From positions 8,928,001 through 8,992,000 of the forward strand of contig JASJZC010000007.1 of assembly GCA_037178855.1 (NCBI GenBank): a stretch of DNA of 64,000 nt. The letters run 5' to 3'. The position numbers and the translations under genes are program-made. Positions 23,138 to 34,841 of the stretch are shown here, one piece after another. How positions within the stretch are numbered: position 1 is the first letter of the stretch; each line of letters begins with the position of its first letter. The notes under the pieces were generated by a model. That model was not told the DNA's origin. It made no database searches and saw nothing but the letters and a program-made list of their open reading frames with translations. Source of the DNA: Oscheius sp. JU75 (taxonomy: Eukaryota; Nematoda; Chromadorea; Rhabditida; Rhabditidae).

Positions 23138-24178
23138 CTTTTAAAACCTTTTCATATCTTCCAGCTTGGTTTTTGTTTTTCAAACAGATTCATCCGACCA
23201 AACAATCGATGTAACTTATACACTTCCATATTGTGCGAACTCCAGCTCAAGTAATCAGTAGCTTCATTTAAAAAGAATTTTAGGTTTTACGGTTGGCGGT
23301 TCAGACGAGCCTTATGTCGTTTAATAGTATGGCAGAACATTGTCATAGAATTGTAGCAGATGAAGTACCTGTCAGTTCTACTTTACATATTTCTGTACAG
23401 GTCCTTTCCTATGGTATGAAACAAATACGATGCTATATACTACGATATCTCTTGGTTATCATAAGACTAGAATAACACAGTGACTGAAATTCAGAGTGCT
23501 GCTTCGAAATCCTTAACGTCATTTAAATATTTCCTTATAAGCCTTTATAACCCTTGCCATTTACATCGAGATTTCTTGCAGTTTACTGAGATTACAGCAG
23601 TAGCCTGACTCTTTTAAATGACTTTGATTTACAAGTATTTTTCATAATTCTTAGAGTTTATCTATCCTTTTGGCTGTCCCAACCTTCAACTGTGTTTGAA
23701 GATTTTATGAATTCACTTTTTCATACACTCTCAACATCTTATCTATTTGTTTCAGTCGGAAAATAACTGAGTAACACCGTGGAACTTTGTTAATCTCACG
23801 CAGTATTTCTTTAAACAGCTCTTTCCCAGTAAATGGTTCAAATCTCGTGAGTATCGACAGTAATCCGAGAAAATCAGGGCATTGGTGGCAGTCTTTTGTT
23901 TACGCATGTGTCGCCTGACTGTTTGCCCCCAAGTCGCAATTGCGATGGCAACCGTTATCGCCATTGACGATTCTCCTAGGTAATTTTCTATCGAAAAGTC
24001 GAATGTTTAACATCGTTTTTTCCCCTGAGAAAATCGTTTGGAAACGAGGTTTTTGGCACTTGCCAAGCCCGCGCTTGAGTGCAATCAACGTGTGTACAGG
24101 CTGGGTTTTTAGCCACGCGCACTAGCCTATAATGCGTAAAATTCCGGGAGTCGCTGTTTGCCTCAGGGATAAGCGAAT
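23138..24178. other. Intergenic or intronic spacer
   Basis: No supported exon. Just before 24179 lies TTTGCCTCAG, an acceptor-like site 14 nt from the ATG, with an in-frame stop between the two, so the ATG at 24179 is a true first codon in that transcript. Confidence 0.4.
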
Positions 24179-27100
24179 ATGGCGACTGTGGGGCAATGTT
24201 TGTGTTGCAGCATGAGCCTTGCCACTTCGCAAAACTCGGCATTCTCACCATACGCGCGACCCATTGCTCTAACATCGGCTCAGCCGCCCATTCTTCGTCC
24301 GCAGCCACGACTCGCCGTTCCGGGCTTCCAGTCACCCTTGTCACAGGTGAGCCACCCTGACTATACAAACTCATAGTACATATTGTAGGAGGATCGCTCC
24401 GACTCTTGTATCTACAAGAAGATTCGAGGCAAACGCAAAGAGCGAAGCTGTAGTGTCGGTGATATCAGGTAGGATATTTTGTTTTGCTGTCTTACATTGT
24501 GTAGACGTCCCCTTTGAGCCAATGCCGAGCCACTTAAGCCGGCTGTCATCAGCTGCTGACAGTCTCTAATATTTACCTACAAATCTTTTCCCCTCCAGCC
24601 AACAATCTACCACTGTTGTCTTGAATGTAAGAATATCTTCCTGAATCTAGTTAAGACCATGTCATCATCCCACGTGGTCAATTTTCTGCCCGCGCATTTT
24701 TGCAAACATTTTCTAGTGGGGTGGTCCTCTCTGCGAACCACTAACCACTTCATTTCCGTGTAACCGTTATCTTTGAACAACTCTTTGTAGATCGTCAACT
24801 CCTCCACCGGAGGAACAGACGCAATCCCGACGCTGGTCCCCAGTGCCCGTGGTCGAACGCTCTGCAGACTTTAAGAAGATTCTGCAACGGTTTCAGGTCG
24901 GTCTTGTTTTTACCCTTGTCTTGCCGCACTCATCCTCTCTCTAGCTCCATGACCTCACTTGAGTGTTATCGCAATAGTTTGTTCGACACAGTGCGCGAGA
25001 ATACTTAGACAACGGTGCTCATTCCAGTCGGCTGATCAACCACCAACTCCCACCAGATCGCAATCTCCGCAACACGAGAGCCCAATGAGTCCGACAGCGA
25101 CACGCGAATTGTGGAGTCCGATACGATCCATCAGGTAAGGCTTCGAACTCTTACGTTACGAGTCTCTACTCTTGTGCTCAATCGAGGCTAGGTAACAAGA
25201 GAGTATTGGTATACAGACACTCAGAACATGACTCCACTCTTGCCCTAGTTGGTGATAGAATCAGATACAAAGTGACCGGGTGACAAAGACAAGTCAAACG
25301 AGTTAACTATGGAGGTAGAGGAGTCAGAGCCTTATATCATCTTAAGGGACGCTTGGTCACCTGCCCAACCTCCAGTCCAGACGCGCGACTGGAGCCCAAC
25401 TCAAAGAAGTTCTGGAGGTTTTCGAAGCAGTCCCATCTCACGAAACACTTCGCTTCGTTCCCGACTAAGCATCTCTTCCCCACTCAGCTTCCTACCAACA
25501 AGAGAATGCTCACCACGATCGGTAACTCGACAAAAGTTGCGTTGGCAAAACAGTTTCAGGGCCCTAGCCCTTCCTTAATCCCACTTCGTGTAAGCGGATC
25601 GTCTTCAGAAGAAGGCGACGTAGAGCACAGCCCTCTGTCTCATACTGGCTCCACGCCAGAACCCGTTATTCACCACAAACCGATGGCTCCGGTGATTCCA
25701 ATTCCAAAGAGAAGATCTCTGCCCGGAAGGTGAGTGTACTCTTCCTGTCGCTGTTCCTCGTTCCTGAGAGTTTAACAACTGTTCCTCTTCACTTTTTATC
25801 ACGGCAGCCCACACGCAGGAACTGTTTGCCAAACCAAGGAAGAAAGACTTATCCCGGTTGTCTTTCAGGTGGATCAAAGAAACCGACATCGATGAGCCGA
25901 TGTCCCTGCCACCAATGTCTCCTCCAATCGGATCGCCACTACACGTCATGTCACAGGAAAACATCGCAAAGAGCATCGACGGGGAGCTCAAGACCAAGAC
26001 GGTACGGGGAGGCAATCCCGAATGAACAGAAGTTTAGAGCCGATACGGCGGAAGCTGTCGAAGAGTCCTTAGTGGCTTGGACCACAATTCTAATCCGAGC
26101 CCTAGTGGTGTTTACGTTCGCCGTAGTCGGTCCAAGGACGAGAGGCCCCATCATGCTAATTCTGTCAAAAGTCTTAGTGGGTCCAGTACGGAAATAAGGA
26201 ACACAGTGAGACCATGTTTTGTAGGTGGCTCGGTCTCCCACATGCACCACATCCCAATCTTCATGTCCTCGGAAAGTGTTAGAGACTCTCCCAGAGAAAC
26301 CTCCTCCATCATTACTGACTTTGAGGCCAGCAAGCAACATCAGCAAATTTCTCTGGCACATGTCCAAACACTGTCATTGGTTGCTGACAGGCTGGCAGAG
26401 GACATGCGGTACCAAAACATAAGATTCAAAGTAATACTGTTTCAGAAGAGGTGAAGAGCCTGTTTCTAGAAACAGACTCTCTTCCCTGGACTTTTCCCAC
26501 TTTATAGTCTCACCCCAGCCCGTGCTGACCAAGGGAAAGAGTCTTTTCTACAATGCTGTGCTTCCAAGGCACAACAATACTGATTACCCTGTCACTCTCA
26601 TGGTTTGTGGCTTGTCTTTAGGACATAATCTGCTTTCAGATCGCTCCATGCTCCCAATACGCTCCTCTCATGAGAAACGGAAACTCTCAGCTCTTTGCAG
26701 CCCCAAGTTTCTTAGAGATGGAGGATCATGACGGTTCCATCAGAAGATTCCTGGAAGATACTGGTACTCATAATTTGGATGGCAGGAACACTAAGGTTTG
26801 CAGGTTTTCGATCATTACATGTTCGGTTTTAGGTAATCGCCATGTCTCGTCTGAACCTTTGTTCTTTCCACTCATTGGCTGCTCACTACTTGAGCGAGGT
26901 ATCACAGTTCGCAACGGGAACACACTGATCGTTTACAGAGAATGGAGAGATCAACTCACGAAGAGCTTGTTTGTTTCATAATGCTGCAACTTTTGTCAGC
27001 GCTAAAAATGCTGCAAAGCGATGGGGTTGAAGCACTGAGTGCCAACTTCAAGGAGTTCCTGTTAGCGTACAGATTCCTTCCCCACGATTCTCAGCCACCC

Positions 27101-27914
27101 ATGAGAGAGTTCCCAAGACTCATCTTCCTTCCAGTAAGGACACGACAAGACAATAAGACATCCACTTTTAGGAGACTCTTGGAGCTGAGGTTGAGGCCGG
27201 AGGGGATGAACTCGTCGGACTATGCAGATACGCACTCCGAGCTCTTTGTACCCTGTTGAATCACAGAATGGATGGTCGTCCTCCGCCGATGAGACTTCGA
27301 TCCAGATTTTCTCGTCCTCTTCTGGCTTGTGCCAATCTGCTATCAGATGACAAGTCAAGCAGTTTGACCAAGGTATGACTAGTTTCCTAGGAGTGTTCAT
27401 CGAACATTGGCTATAGAAGAAAATAGTATGATGCGCAGTCCAGATTGAACAACAGAGAATGGGTGACAGGACTCGAAAACGCTCACAGTATCGGGATTAA
27501 AAGAGTTTTGATGTCTTAACATGGAAAACTTTGGGGCTCTTCAACTTAAGTGATTTTGGATACAGTATCGAACCAATAGTTTCCTCGCCGTGTCGATGAT
27601 ATTACGCAACCTTCAATCCATACCTTCAGGCCAAAAATGTCTTGGAACTGGCCCTATGGTGGAGAGGCGAACAGCCCCGTGTTGAAGCAGTATGTCGCAG
27701 AAGTATTGACTTAGCGAGAGCCGAGTGCGTCGACAGCTTGGTAAATCCCCGGAAATACTGTCCTCAATCAAGCTTTCAGCTTCGTCAGCTGATCTGTGAG
27801 CCTGGATGTCGTTTGGGCCCACGTGAACGTCTGAAGATTGAATTTTTGCTCAGTGCAACACCGCGATCACTCATCGACAGTCAGAATGCTACCCTTGCCG
27901 CGAACATTAACTAA
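24179..27914 (+). CDS. PEAK/Pragmin (NKF3)-like pseudokinase
   Basis: Fourteen exons in phase give about 789 residues. Exons: 24179-24346, 24389-24468, 24791-24896, 25028-25134, 25347-25521, 25560-25729, 25869-26001, 26038-26408, 26446-26602, 26640-26795, 26833-26898, 26939-27133, 27172-27372, 27630-27914. The first 400 residues are Ser/Pro-rich and disordered (PHHANSVKSLSGSSTE). Then come a helix (LSLVADRLAEDMRRG), a kinase-like N-lobe (SLFYNAVLPRHNNTDYPVTL), a helix (EELVCFIMLQLLSALKML), a remnant of the catalytic loop (EALSANFKEFLLAYR), and the family's characteristic tail (AKNVLELALWW, later helices). In vertebrates PEAK1/PRAG1 are dimerising scaffold pseudokinases in Src/EGFR signalling and the cytoskeleton. 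Here the Lys of strand 3 and the catalytic-loop Asp are absent. The acceptor of exon 5 is the weakest splice site. Assignment comes from conserved order and spacing of segments. Confidence 0.75.
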
Positions 27915-27985
27915 GGCCCGATCACATATTTGTAAAATGAGTGCATCATGATGATCCCCACATTCTGCTCAATGTTACGAAAATG

Positions 27986-27991
27986 TTTATT
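27986..27991 (-). terminator. Poly(A) signal for COQ6
   Basis: AATAAA on the minus strand, 66 nt after the COQ6 stop. It lies in the 142-bp gap between the convergent pseudokinase and COQ6 stop codons, so the two transcripts probably overlap at their 3' ends. Confidence 0.55.
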
Positions 27992-28056
27992 GTGCTCTTA
28001 ATACAAAACTTTCTTCTACCCGTTATAAAAAAAAGTGGCAGATTTCATCATCAGGG

Positions 28057-30690
28057 TTATTTGCTAACAGAAAGCTGGCGAACAAAGAAGTCCTTGAGTG
28101 GGGTGAGCTGATTCACAGCCGCCAGACCCAGAGAACGGAGAGCAACCAAAGGAGGGGCATCAGTACGGTAGAGCCGGTTCAGCCAGTCAATGCAGACCAT
28201 GACGGGCACGTTATGTCGCTGAGCTTGGGTGTCGTAATCGGACAAATAAGTCACAGAACCTGAAGGGGAAATGAAAGACTGCTGGCGCCTTACCTAAGTC
28301 AGCTCCTTCCATGGAAGCTTTCTCGAGTACCTTAGTCAGTAGATGAACATCATTCCATCCGAGATTAACACCTTGACCGGCTAGCGGATGAATTCTGTGG
28401 GCAGCGTCTCCAATGACGGCTGAGCGATGACCAACGTAGCTGAAAGCATGGTTTTTTTTAGCCTAGAAGGGGTATCAAATACTATCGATCGTTTAAACGC
28501 CCTCACATCGACAGAGTGTAACAGTTCAAGAGCAATACAATGGATAACTGGATGTAAGACCTAAGCTATTTCTGCAATGAAAAAAAAAGAAATGAGAAAA
28601 ATAATGTGAAAATATACCTGTGTGAATGTCCAAATCCTAGTGGGAAAGCTGCTCTGGTATCCGACTGGAGTGAAATGACTTGAGGAGGGACAGCTCGGAA
28701 TACTTCCGTAGGTTTCAATCTCGAAAGAAGGAATAGAGACTGGTTAATCATCATGTTCTGGTCTTCGTCCGTGTTCTGAACGTATGTTTTGTACGAGCAG
28801 CAAAAAAAGTTACCAAGAAGTGGCTCAGTTCGTCCACGAACTGATCTTGAGAAATAGTTGTCAACCGCTTGGCTTCTTCAGCAGTAGTAGTCCAAACGAG
28901 CGAGGATAGAGTGTCAGTAAGAGGCAAGAGGGCGATCGGTCCAAGTCTGGTGAATCTCTGCCAAGCCACAGGGTTCTTTCCATTAGCCGTCTATATTTCC
29001 AGCTACAATCATAAAGATAGAGACTACCTGAATGTTAACTGTAGCGACTACTCCACTTTGGTCATAGTTCCAGGAGGTGTAGTCTTGTCCCATCGATTCT
29101 CGAACAATCGACTTGAATCCATCCGCGCCAATGACGAGGCTAGTCTCAATCTTCTCCTCGTTGGCCAACTTCAGGGTGGTTAGCTCACGGAGAGAGTCAG
29201 GGATGCTAAAATTACCGTATATATCAAAGTACTTAATTGTATCTGGCAATGTCTATAAATTTTTGTGGGCATCAACAAATGTTTCACTTTTAGTGTATCC
29301 TCATACGACATCTTTGCTTCGGGAATGATTTTAAAGTTGACAAACATAGAAAATATATTGATTTGCACAGACTGGTTACACGGACAGAAACACCGAAACA
29401 GAGTATCTAACTTTAATGCGCAGCGTTCTCTGTCCGTGCGCACAGGTGCTGCTGAGGCGGCGAAGCCGTCAGTCATACCTCTGTGGTTAGCACACTGGGC
29501 TGTGGATATGTGCAACCCGGGTTCGATCGCCGTAGATGCTATTTTTCGGGCGGCAAAGACGATTGGTAATGTATAAACGGCAATATCAAACAGCTTGGCC
29601 AGAAGTGTTAGTCGGAAGCAAGTTTGGTATGGTTGGGTCTCAGAGACTTATCTCAAAAAGGTACTACGTTGAGTGGGCCATGAAAGTGTGTACTACAATT
29701 TGACATCTTATAGAATCATCAAATTTTAGTCATAAATGGGCCTAAGAAATTATTGTAATGGTACCTGCACTGCTTCACCGAGCATCCCGCTTTAACGTCC
29801 ACATCCGTCTTCCGGATCTGCTCATACAGAGCATTGACAATTAGTTCGTTCTCAATAATATATGCGATTTCTAAACCGCCCTTATTATTATCAGGTTTCT
29901 CACAAAAAGTGCACCATGTCCTTTGTCTGGCTGATCGAATGTGATCTCCGACGTTGAGCAGCTGTCGATTACGTGTAGACGGTCAACTTTCTTCACTCGA
30001 TGGGATTGGATCTTCTCCCAGACATCGAGTTCTAAGAGAGTCCGTATCAAACATTGCGTAAGCACTTACTTTTGAACAGGGCGATCGAGGCTGGACTCAC
30101 AGCAGATACTCGATTGCTATAGTTTGTGGGGGGACGCGATGGAAGTCCTTTCGGCTGACCTCCTTCCAAAAGAAGAATGCTTTTGTTGGCAAAACGGGGA
30201 GATTTTCCTGGAACATACCCTTTCAAATTATCTCTCTATCTTGGGGAGACCAAACTTCTGACAATCTTTTGACATGAGACTCTCAAGAGTTTACATATAT
30301 TACGATCTATTTTTGTTTAGTGACATTTAACTATACTGCCTGGAATGAAAACATTCTAACAAGATACATCCCAACATCAAAATGACAAAATAAATGGAGG
30401 GGATTCCGGTCAATTTTGCTTCCATGCTTCCAAGACGTTAGAAAGTACCTTCTAATGATGATCAAGTATAAAAAACGGCAAAACCTGATCATCTGGGCCG
30501 TCATGTTCAAACACAATATCTCCGGTGTCGTTGCCGAAAGCCGGGGACTAATTTTTCCGTATATGAAACAAAAATTACCCAGTGAACAAGCCATAGCATT
30601 CCCTACGAGACCTCCACCAACAACTACGACATCGTAGTACGAAGAGGCATGTCTCTTCAAGGAAGAGATGTGCGTTTTACACCGCAGCAT
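28057..30690 (-). CDS. COQ6: Ubiquinone biosynthesis monooxygenase COQ6
   Basis: Nine exons (30690-30579, 30207-30070, 30031-29915, 29870-29765, 29205-29028, 28990-28814, 28757-28618, 28439-28294, 28259-28057) give 438 residues, all phases agreeing. The FAD dinucleotide-binding motif is at 20-33 ([14 protein letters not shown]), the substrate-side motif reads [17 protein letters not shown] then [12 protein letters not shown], and the second FAD motif is [23 protein letters not shown]6 is a class A flavoprotein hydroxylase acting on the C5 position of the benzoquinone ring in mitochondrial coenzyme Q synthesis. The N-terminus (KRHASSYYD) can serve as a targeting peptide. The start codon lies 8 nt after a TTTTACAG acceptor, only about 85 nt after the upstream UCP4 poly(A) signal, as expected for a downstream operon gene. 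The 559-nt intron 4 holds a tRNA-like repeat. Confidence 0.95.
29484..29535 (+). repeat. tRNA-like sequence in a COQ6 intron
   Basis: CTGTGGTTAGCACACTGGG resembles an A box and, 16 nt on, CCCGGGTTCGATCGC resembles a B box. The T-stem pairs poorly, so this is probably a SINE head or tRNA pseudogene. Confidence 0.4.
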
Positions 30691-30698
30691 CTAAACAC

Positions 30699-30776
30699 CT
30701 GTAAAATCCCTGACTTTGACAAGATACACTAGCGCAAAGCACGCTGATCAGTAATAAAAATCGATAAAAACTCTCT
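30699..30776 (-). promoter_or_regulatory. Candidate intercistronic region, UCP4-COQ6 operon
   Basis: Between the minus-strand AATAAA at 30781-30776 and the acceptor GATTTTACAG ending at 30699 lie about 77 nt, followed by the COQ6 ATG at 30690. A poly(A) site of the upstream gene followed within about 100 nt by an acceptor and start codon is the hallmark of nematode operons processed by spliced-leader trans-splicing. No separate promoter is visible. Confidence 0.55.
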
Positions 30777-30781
30777 TTATT
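30776..30781 (-). terminator. Poly(A) signal for UCP4
   Basis: AATAAA on the minus strand about 290 nt after the UCP4 stop codon. Confidence 0.55.
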
Positions 30782-31069
30782 AAAGCACACAAGATACGGC
30801 ACAACACGCTTCTCTCTATCCTAAGAAGCTCCTGGAGACCTAGCTTTTAAGTCTGTAAAAGAAAGAAAAAGAGTTGTCATGAGCGAACAAGAAACCCGCA
30901 AATACAATAAAGATCTATCTCATGACTAAGAACGTATACCTCTGTCTAGACTCTAGCTCATATTATGATAACAAAATTGTTTTCTGTTCTGAAAAACCGT
31001 TTTGAGGTATGGCGATAGGGGAGGGGTAAAACGAAAACTAACTGCCTAAGAAAGTAGAAATAAGTCTGT

Positions 31070-32857
31070 CTAGAAACTTGAAGCTCCTACAAGTTTACGG
31101 ATTTCTTCGTAAGAGACCCAGAAAGTCAGCGACCAGGGAGCCATTCGGATGTAGGTAGGGAGAAACCCTTTGTACAAGGAGAAGAAGCCCTCGTGACGGA
31201 TGATTTTCACGAAGCAGTCGATGCAACCGTCGTAGAGATGAACACTCTTCTTTTCCATTCCCCTAATTACGAAGGTAAGATCGAACATTGGGAAATCTTA
31301 CATCTTTGCGTCGAGTTCGTGTCGGATCTGGTCCATAAGCCTGGTCTTGACGACATCGGATGGAGTAGAGACTATAGCAGACGCTAGACCAGCACAGCAG
31401 GATGCGGCCGCGTGAGTCACCCAGTTGTCCTGAAATTTAAGTACGTTGCTGATGAACAAGTAACGAGTGGCTTTGCCAAGCTGCAAAACCACCACGTACT
31501 TTACATGGCCAGAAGAAACGGTCCTGGGTTTTAATTCCCGGTTAGTACAAAGTTTTCTCTACCTTTGGAGAGTACGTTGCATAACCAGATCATTGCTTGC
31601 TCCAGATATATTCTACTGGTATGCGAGATCGGCACTGTGGTCCCTAAAGAGAGGCACGTAGGGAAAAGTCCCGCCCTGGCCGAGGCTCCAAGAATAGTTT
31701 CGACTTCCTTGCAATACATTAACCTACATGTGATACAGAAATCTTGAAGTCTTTTACGTGACTCTTACAAAACTCACACGAAACCGACCAAGCTCTTATC
31801 TCTGACAGCTTGTAGATAAAACACCTCCAACCGCAAAAAAAGACAAAGTAGAGAGCCCCACCTTAAAATGATACTTCTTCAACAGTTCATGCTTGACAAA
31901 ATCGTAGGTTGCGATATCGGACATATTGAGAAGAGCAGCTCTTTGACAGTTGGGGATCCAGCCGATCCAGAGACCGAAGAAACCTGATCAGACTATTAAA
32001 ACGAAAATGGAATTATAACCTTGTGTTTTGTACAGCGACTGGAAGCAGTGGATGGCTCCTCTGTATCGCAAAGGCTGGTTCTGCAGCTTTCGGAGACCTT
32101 CCATTTGCATTTGAACCTGTATGCAGTCTCATAAGAAAAGATTTCAAAAGTTACCTTGATCAAATCAGTCGGACTTGCTGCAAATTGGGCTACCAGCCCA
32201 GAGAGTGCTCCGCAAAGCATAGATTTCCAGACTGGGAAGATGACTTCGCGCTGAAAAGCTACTATTGGACTTTGTCTATCAAAAGACTCTGCACAAGGAT
32301 AATGAGTCAGATTGGAGGATCAGTCAAAACAAAGACATGAGAAAATGACTGGCGCAAATTTGAAAAGAGTAGGAAGGTTTGATGCTAGTTGACAGGACAA
32401 CAGGGTGTGACCCGTACATGCTGCCAGAATGTTAGAGCGACTGGGACAAAATCCATCCCCAAACTGACTCGGACAAGACTTGCCGTATAGTAATCTTACG
32501 TCTTTGTCGTAGACTGCCTCCCTTAGAACCTCGTATGCCCCCATTCTGATGCCAGTATAAATATAGTGTCTAGTAATAGCTGGGCCGACTCCCGTCCATA
32601 AACTCATGGCTCCTTCTCGTCGAATAATGTTGTACGTAACCTCAAACATGCCTGAAAGTTGAATCCTATATAAATTATTTAAAAAATGACTCACCTCCTT
32701 TAACATGTTTGTTTTTAGCTATTTGAAGTCGAGTTTTTGTGATGTCGAGAGGGTAGGTTGCCGTCTCTGCTACGAGAGCTGCACTACATGATAGAAGATA
32801 CTTTGTTACGACCTGTTTAACGCCGCTCGAGCTGCTTTGAGCACCATCGGGGCCCAT
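31070..32857 (-). CDS. ucp-4: Mitochondrial uncoupling protein UCP4 (SLC25A27-like carrier)
   Basis: Seven exons (32857-32695, 32651-32500, 32250-32155, 32116-32020, 31983-31862, 31429-31302, 31262-31070) give 316 residues, close to the family's usual 320. Three carrier repeats each carry the Px[DE]xx[KR] signature (PLDITK, PTDLIK, PSDVVK), and each repeat ends in a helix such as GFLPTYIRMAPWSLTFWVSYE. The block VQMQMEGLRKLQNQPLRYRG and the ending LVGASSF fit UCP4 rather than other SLC25 carriers. The protein lies in the inner mitochondrial membrane and in animals modulates respiration and proton or substrate transport. It is upstream of COQ6 on the same strand with a very short gap. An intron contains a short tRNA-like B-box stretch near 31512-31535. 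Confidence 0.94.
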
Positions 32858-34388
32858 CAGCGGGAAATTTCTTGGAACCTAGGCTGAAACTAAAGAAAAT
32901 CGGTTGTGGATGGGAAAGAATAAACAAAAATTCCGAGCAAAAAGGTGCTCGCCGATTTTCAGACCGGTTTGAACTTCTGAGAATGATAGAATACTTAAAA
33001 TTGTGGTTTGTAAGATTTTAAATCACAAAAAAAGGCCAGAACCTTGTATTGTTTTGTGAAGCTGTTGCAACAACATACGCAAGATTGCGTCACGACCCTA
33101 TTTTTGCTCTCCCGATATTGGAACACTACGGTAGTTCAAGACAGAAACAATTATATAAGAAAACAAGAGAACCAATTTATAAGTTTTGACCATTTTTGTT
33201 GGAACACTAAAGGTTAACAGAATTTGATAGTAGAATTTCTAGGCGACCAAAACTTAGTTTACAACTTGTCGAGATATTTGAGTTATAAGAATATGTTTCT
33301 ACACACAGAACTCTTAAAAGAAGGACGTAGTCAGGGTTGAGCAGGTGCCAAGATCGATATATCACTAAAACATTTTTAGTGCTTTAATAGTTACGCGAAA
33401 GCGCTTTAAGGTAGAATAAACTTTTAGTAGGATACACTTCGAGACGTGTAGCAGGACATTACCAGGAAGTACATAACCATCCTCATCCTCAGACTGCTGA
33501 TACTCCAGTTCTTCCACTTCCACAGCTTGCTTGCTGGGGCTCCTCTCTGCTATCAAACCCTGTAAAACTCATCCTTCTTCTTGTCCTTCACCTTCAGATT
33601 TAGCAGCTTCTTGGTTTCAACGAGCTCTTCCCGGACCCGAGCAATCTTGGAATTAATTGGTAGCCAAATTTCAGACGCCCCCCGTAAGGCTCATTCTCCT
33701 ACAGCAGTCACATGTTCTGGCCTTTAGATGAAGCCCCTAAAGAAAGAAAATAAGGAGAGCGACCAGGAATTCCTAGCACAACATCAGTACCTCTTCCAAA
33801 CCGGAATTCATATTCCCGATTGGATGTTGTCGCCCGTGAGCTGTACAAGGCAAACAGTAAAAAAAACTGCTTTAGGCTCAAAGCTTGCAGATGCCTCTCT
33901 TGTCAGCGGAATTAATGTTTTATCCTTTCATTCCTTCAGCATCAGCAACTCCTCAGCAATCGCTGCTCTCATGGCTCTCTGAGTATGTTTCGACGGCTCC
34001 GAGTTGGAAGTATGAGTTTTCCCTATTTCCCAGTAACCATGCGTGGTCTTCATATCACTTTTGTATCTATTACTATGGGTAACTTTCACAATAGCCTACT
34101 ATGTTGTCTCCTTGAAATGTTTTTTTCGTTGAACAGTAAGCTTGTGTTCTGATGACCAGTAGTTGCCGATCTTAATCACTCACCCCCCGTTTGGTCCCAG
34201 TTAAAAAGAGTCCAAACTCATAGCCCTATTCCAATATTCAAGTTATCATGTGTTGCTTTCATATCTGGTGTCATGGGTAGCTGTTTGGGTTTTACTAGCG
34301 ATGTTTGTGCTTTTTAGAATTCATAGACTCCCCAATGGACACCTCAACTTGCCATTATTATTTGAGGCCTTAGAAGTGAGATTATAAT
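32858..34388. other. Intergenic, AT-rich, with one coding-like stretch
   Basis: Contains the minus-strand exon-like stretch at 33435-33650 listed separately. The rest is AT-rich with no supported gene. It ends at the target site of the LTR element. Confidence 0.4.
33435..33650 (-). CDS. Isolated coding-like exon(s), unrecognised
   Basis: On the minus strand one frame reads KIARVREELVETKKLLNLKV-KDKKKDEFYR. The next, one base out of register after TTTTACAG, reads LIAERSPSKQAVEVEELEYQ then QSEDEDGYVLP before a GTAATG donor. The mix of a basic helix and an acidic Ser-rich tail looks real, but no start, stop or partner exon was found. Possibly a gene remnant. Confidence 0.3.
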
Positions 34389-34617
34389 TGTTGTGTCTTT
34401 CGTGAGGACACAATCTGTATATTCTAGAAAGAGAGAGCGTGGTTTCTATATATTTATTCAGGCTAGGATATTAGAAAGAACGGGGTAAAGGAGACAAAAG
34501 AAAACAAGACAAACATCCCCAACAATAGGGAAGCGAACGAGGGTCCGCGCGAGGTACGGTAGTACTCGTGGCGGGGCCCACTCGTTAGCGCGCATTCAAA
34601 TTGAGCCAGACTCAACA
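34389..34617 (-). repeat. 3' LTR (229 bp)
   Basis: On the + strand it starts TGTTGTGTC and ends GACTCAACA. The sequence is identical by eye to the copy at 39228-39456. It contains a TATATA-rich stretch and ends next to the target duplication. Confidence 0.95.
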
Positions 34618-34632
34618 TTCCTCCCCTTTTAC
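34618..34632 (-). promoter_or_regulatory. Polypurine tract
   Basis: On the minus strand GTAAAAGGGGAGGAA directly precedes the 3' LTR, the expected plus-strand primer site for reverse transcription. Confidence 0.75.
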
Positions 34633-34841
34633 AAGACGGGCTTGTGGTCTAGACAACTTTCCGGTCACCACCGTACCAGTGTGCAGGGATGCTGAGCTGC
34701 TAGCGTCCGAATACGTTAGTCTTACGCCGCCGCAGAGCCATTTCCCTTTCAAGGGTGCACATCGTTGTGGTTTTGGACCGGGGCACTAAGTGAGAGGACT
34801 GAGCAAAATGAAATACGCGAGAGGGAGTGAAGAACATAGAG

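Noticed and set aside
26038-26408. 19-nt intron at 26190-26220 in the pseudokinase gene
   Set aside because: The frame is open straight through and the interval is too short for an intron.
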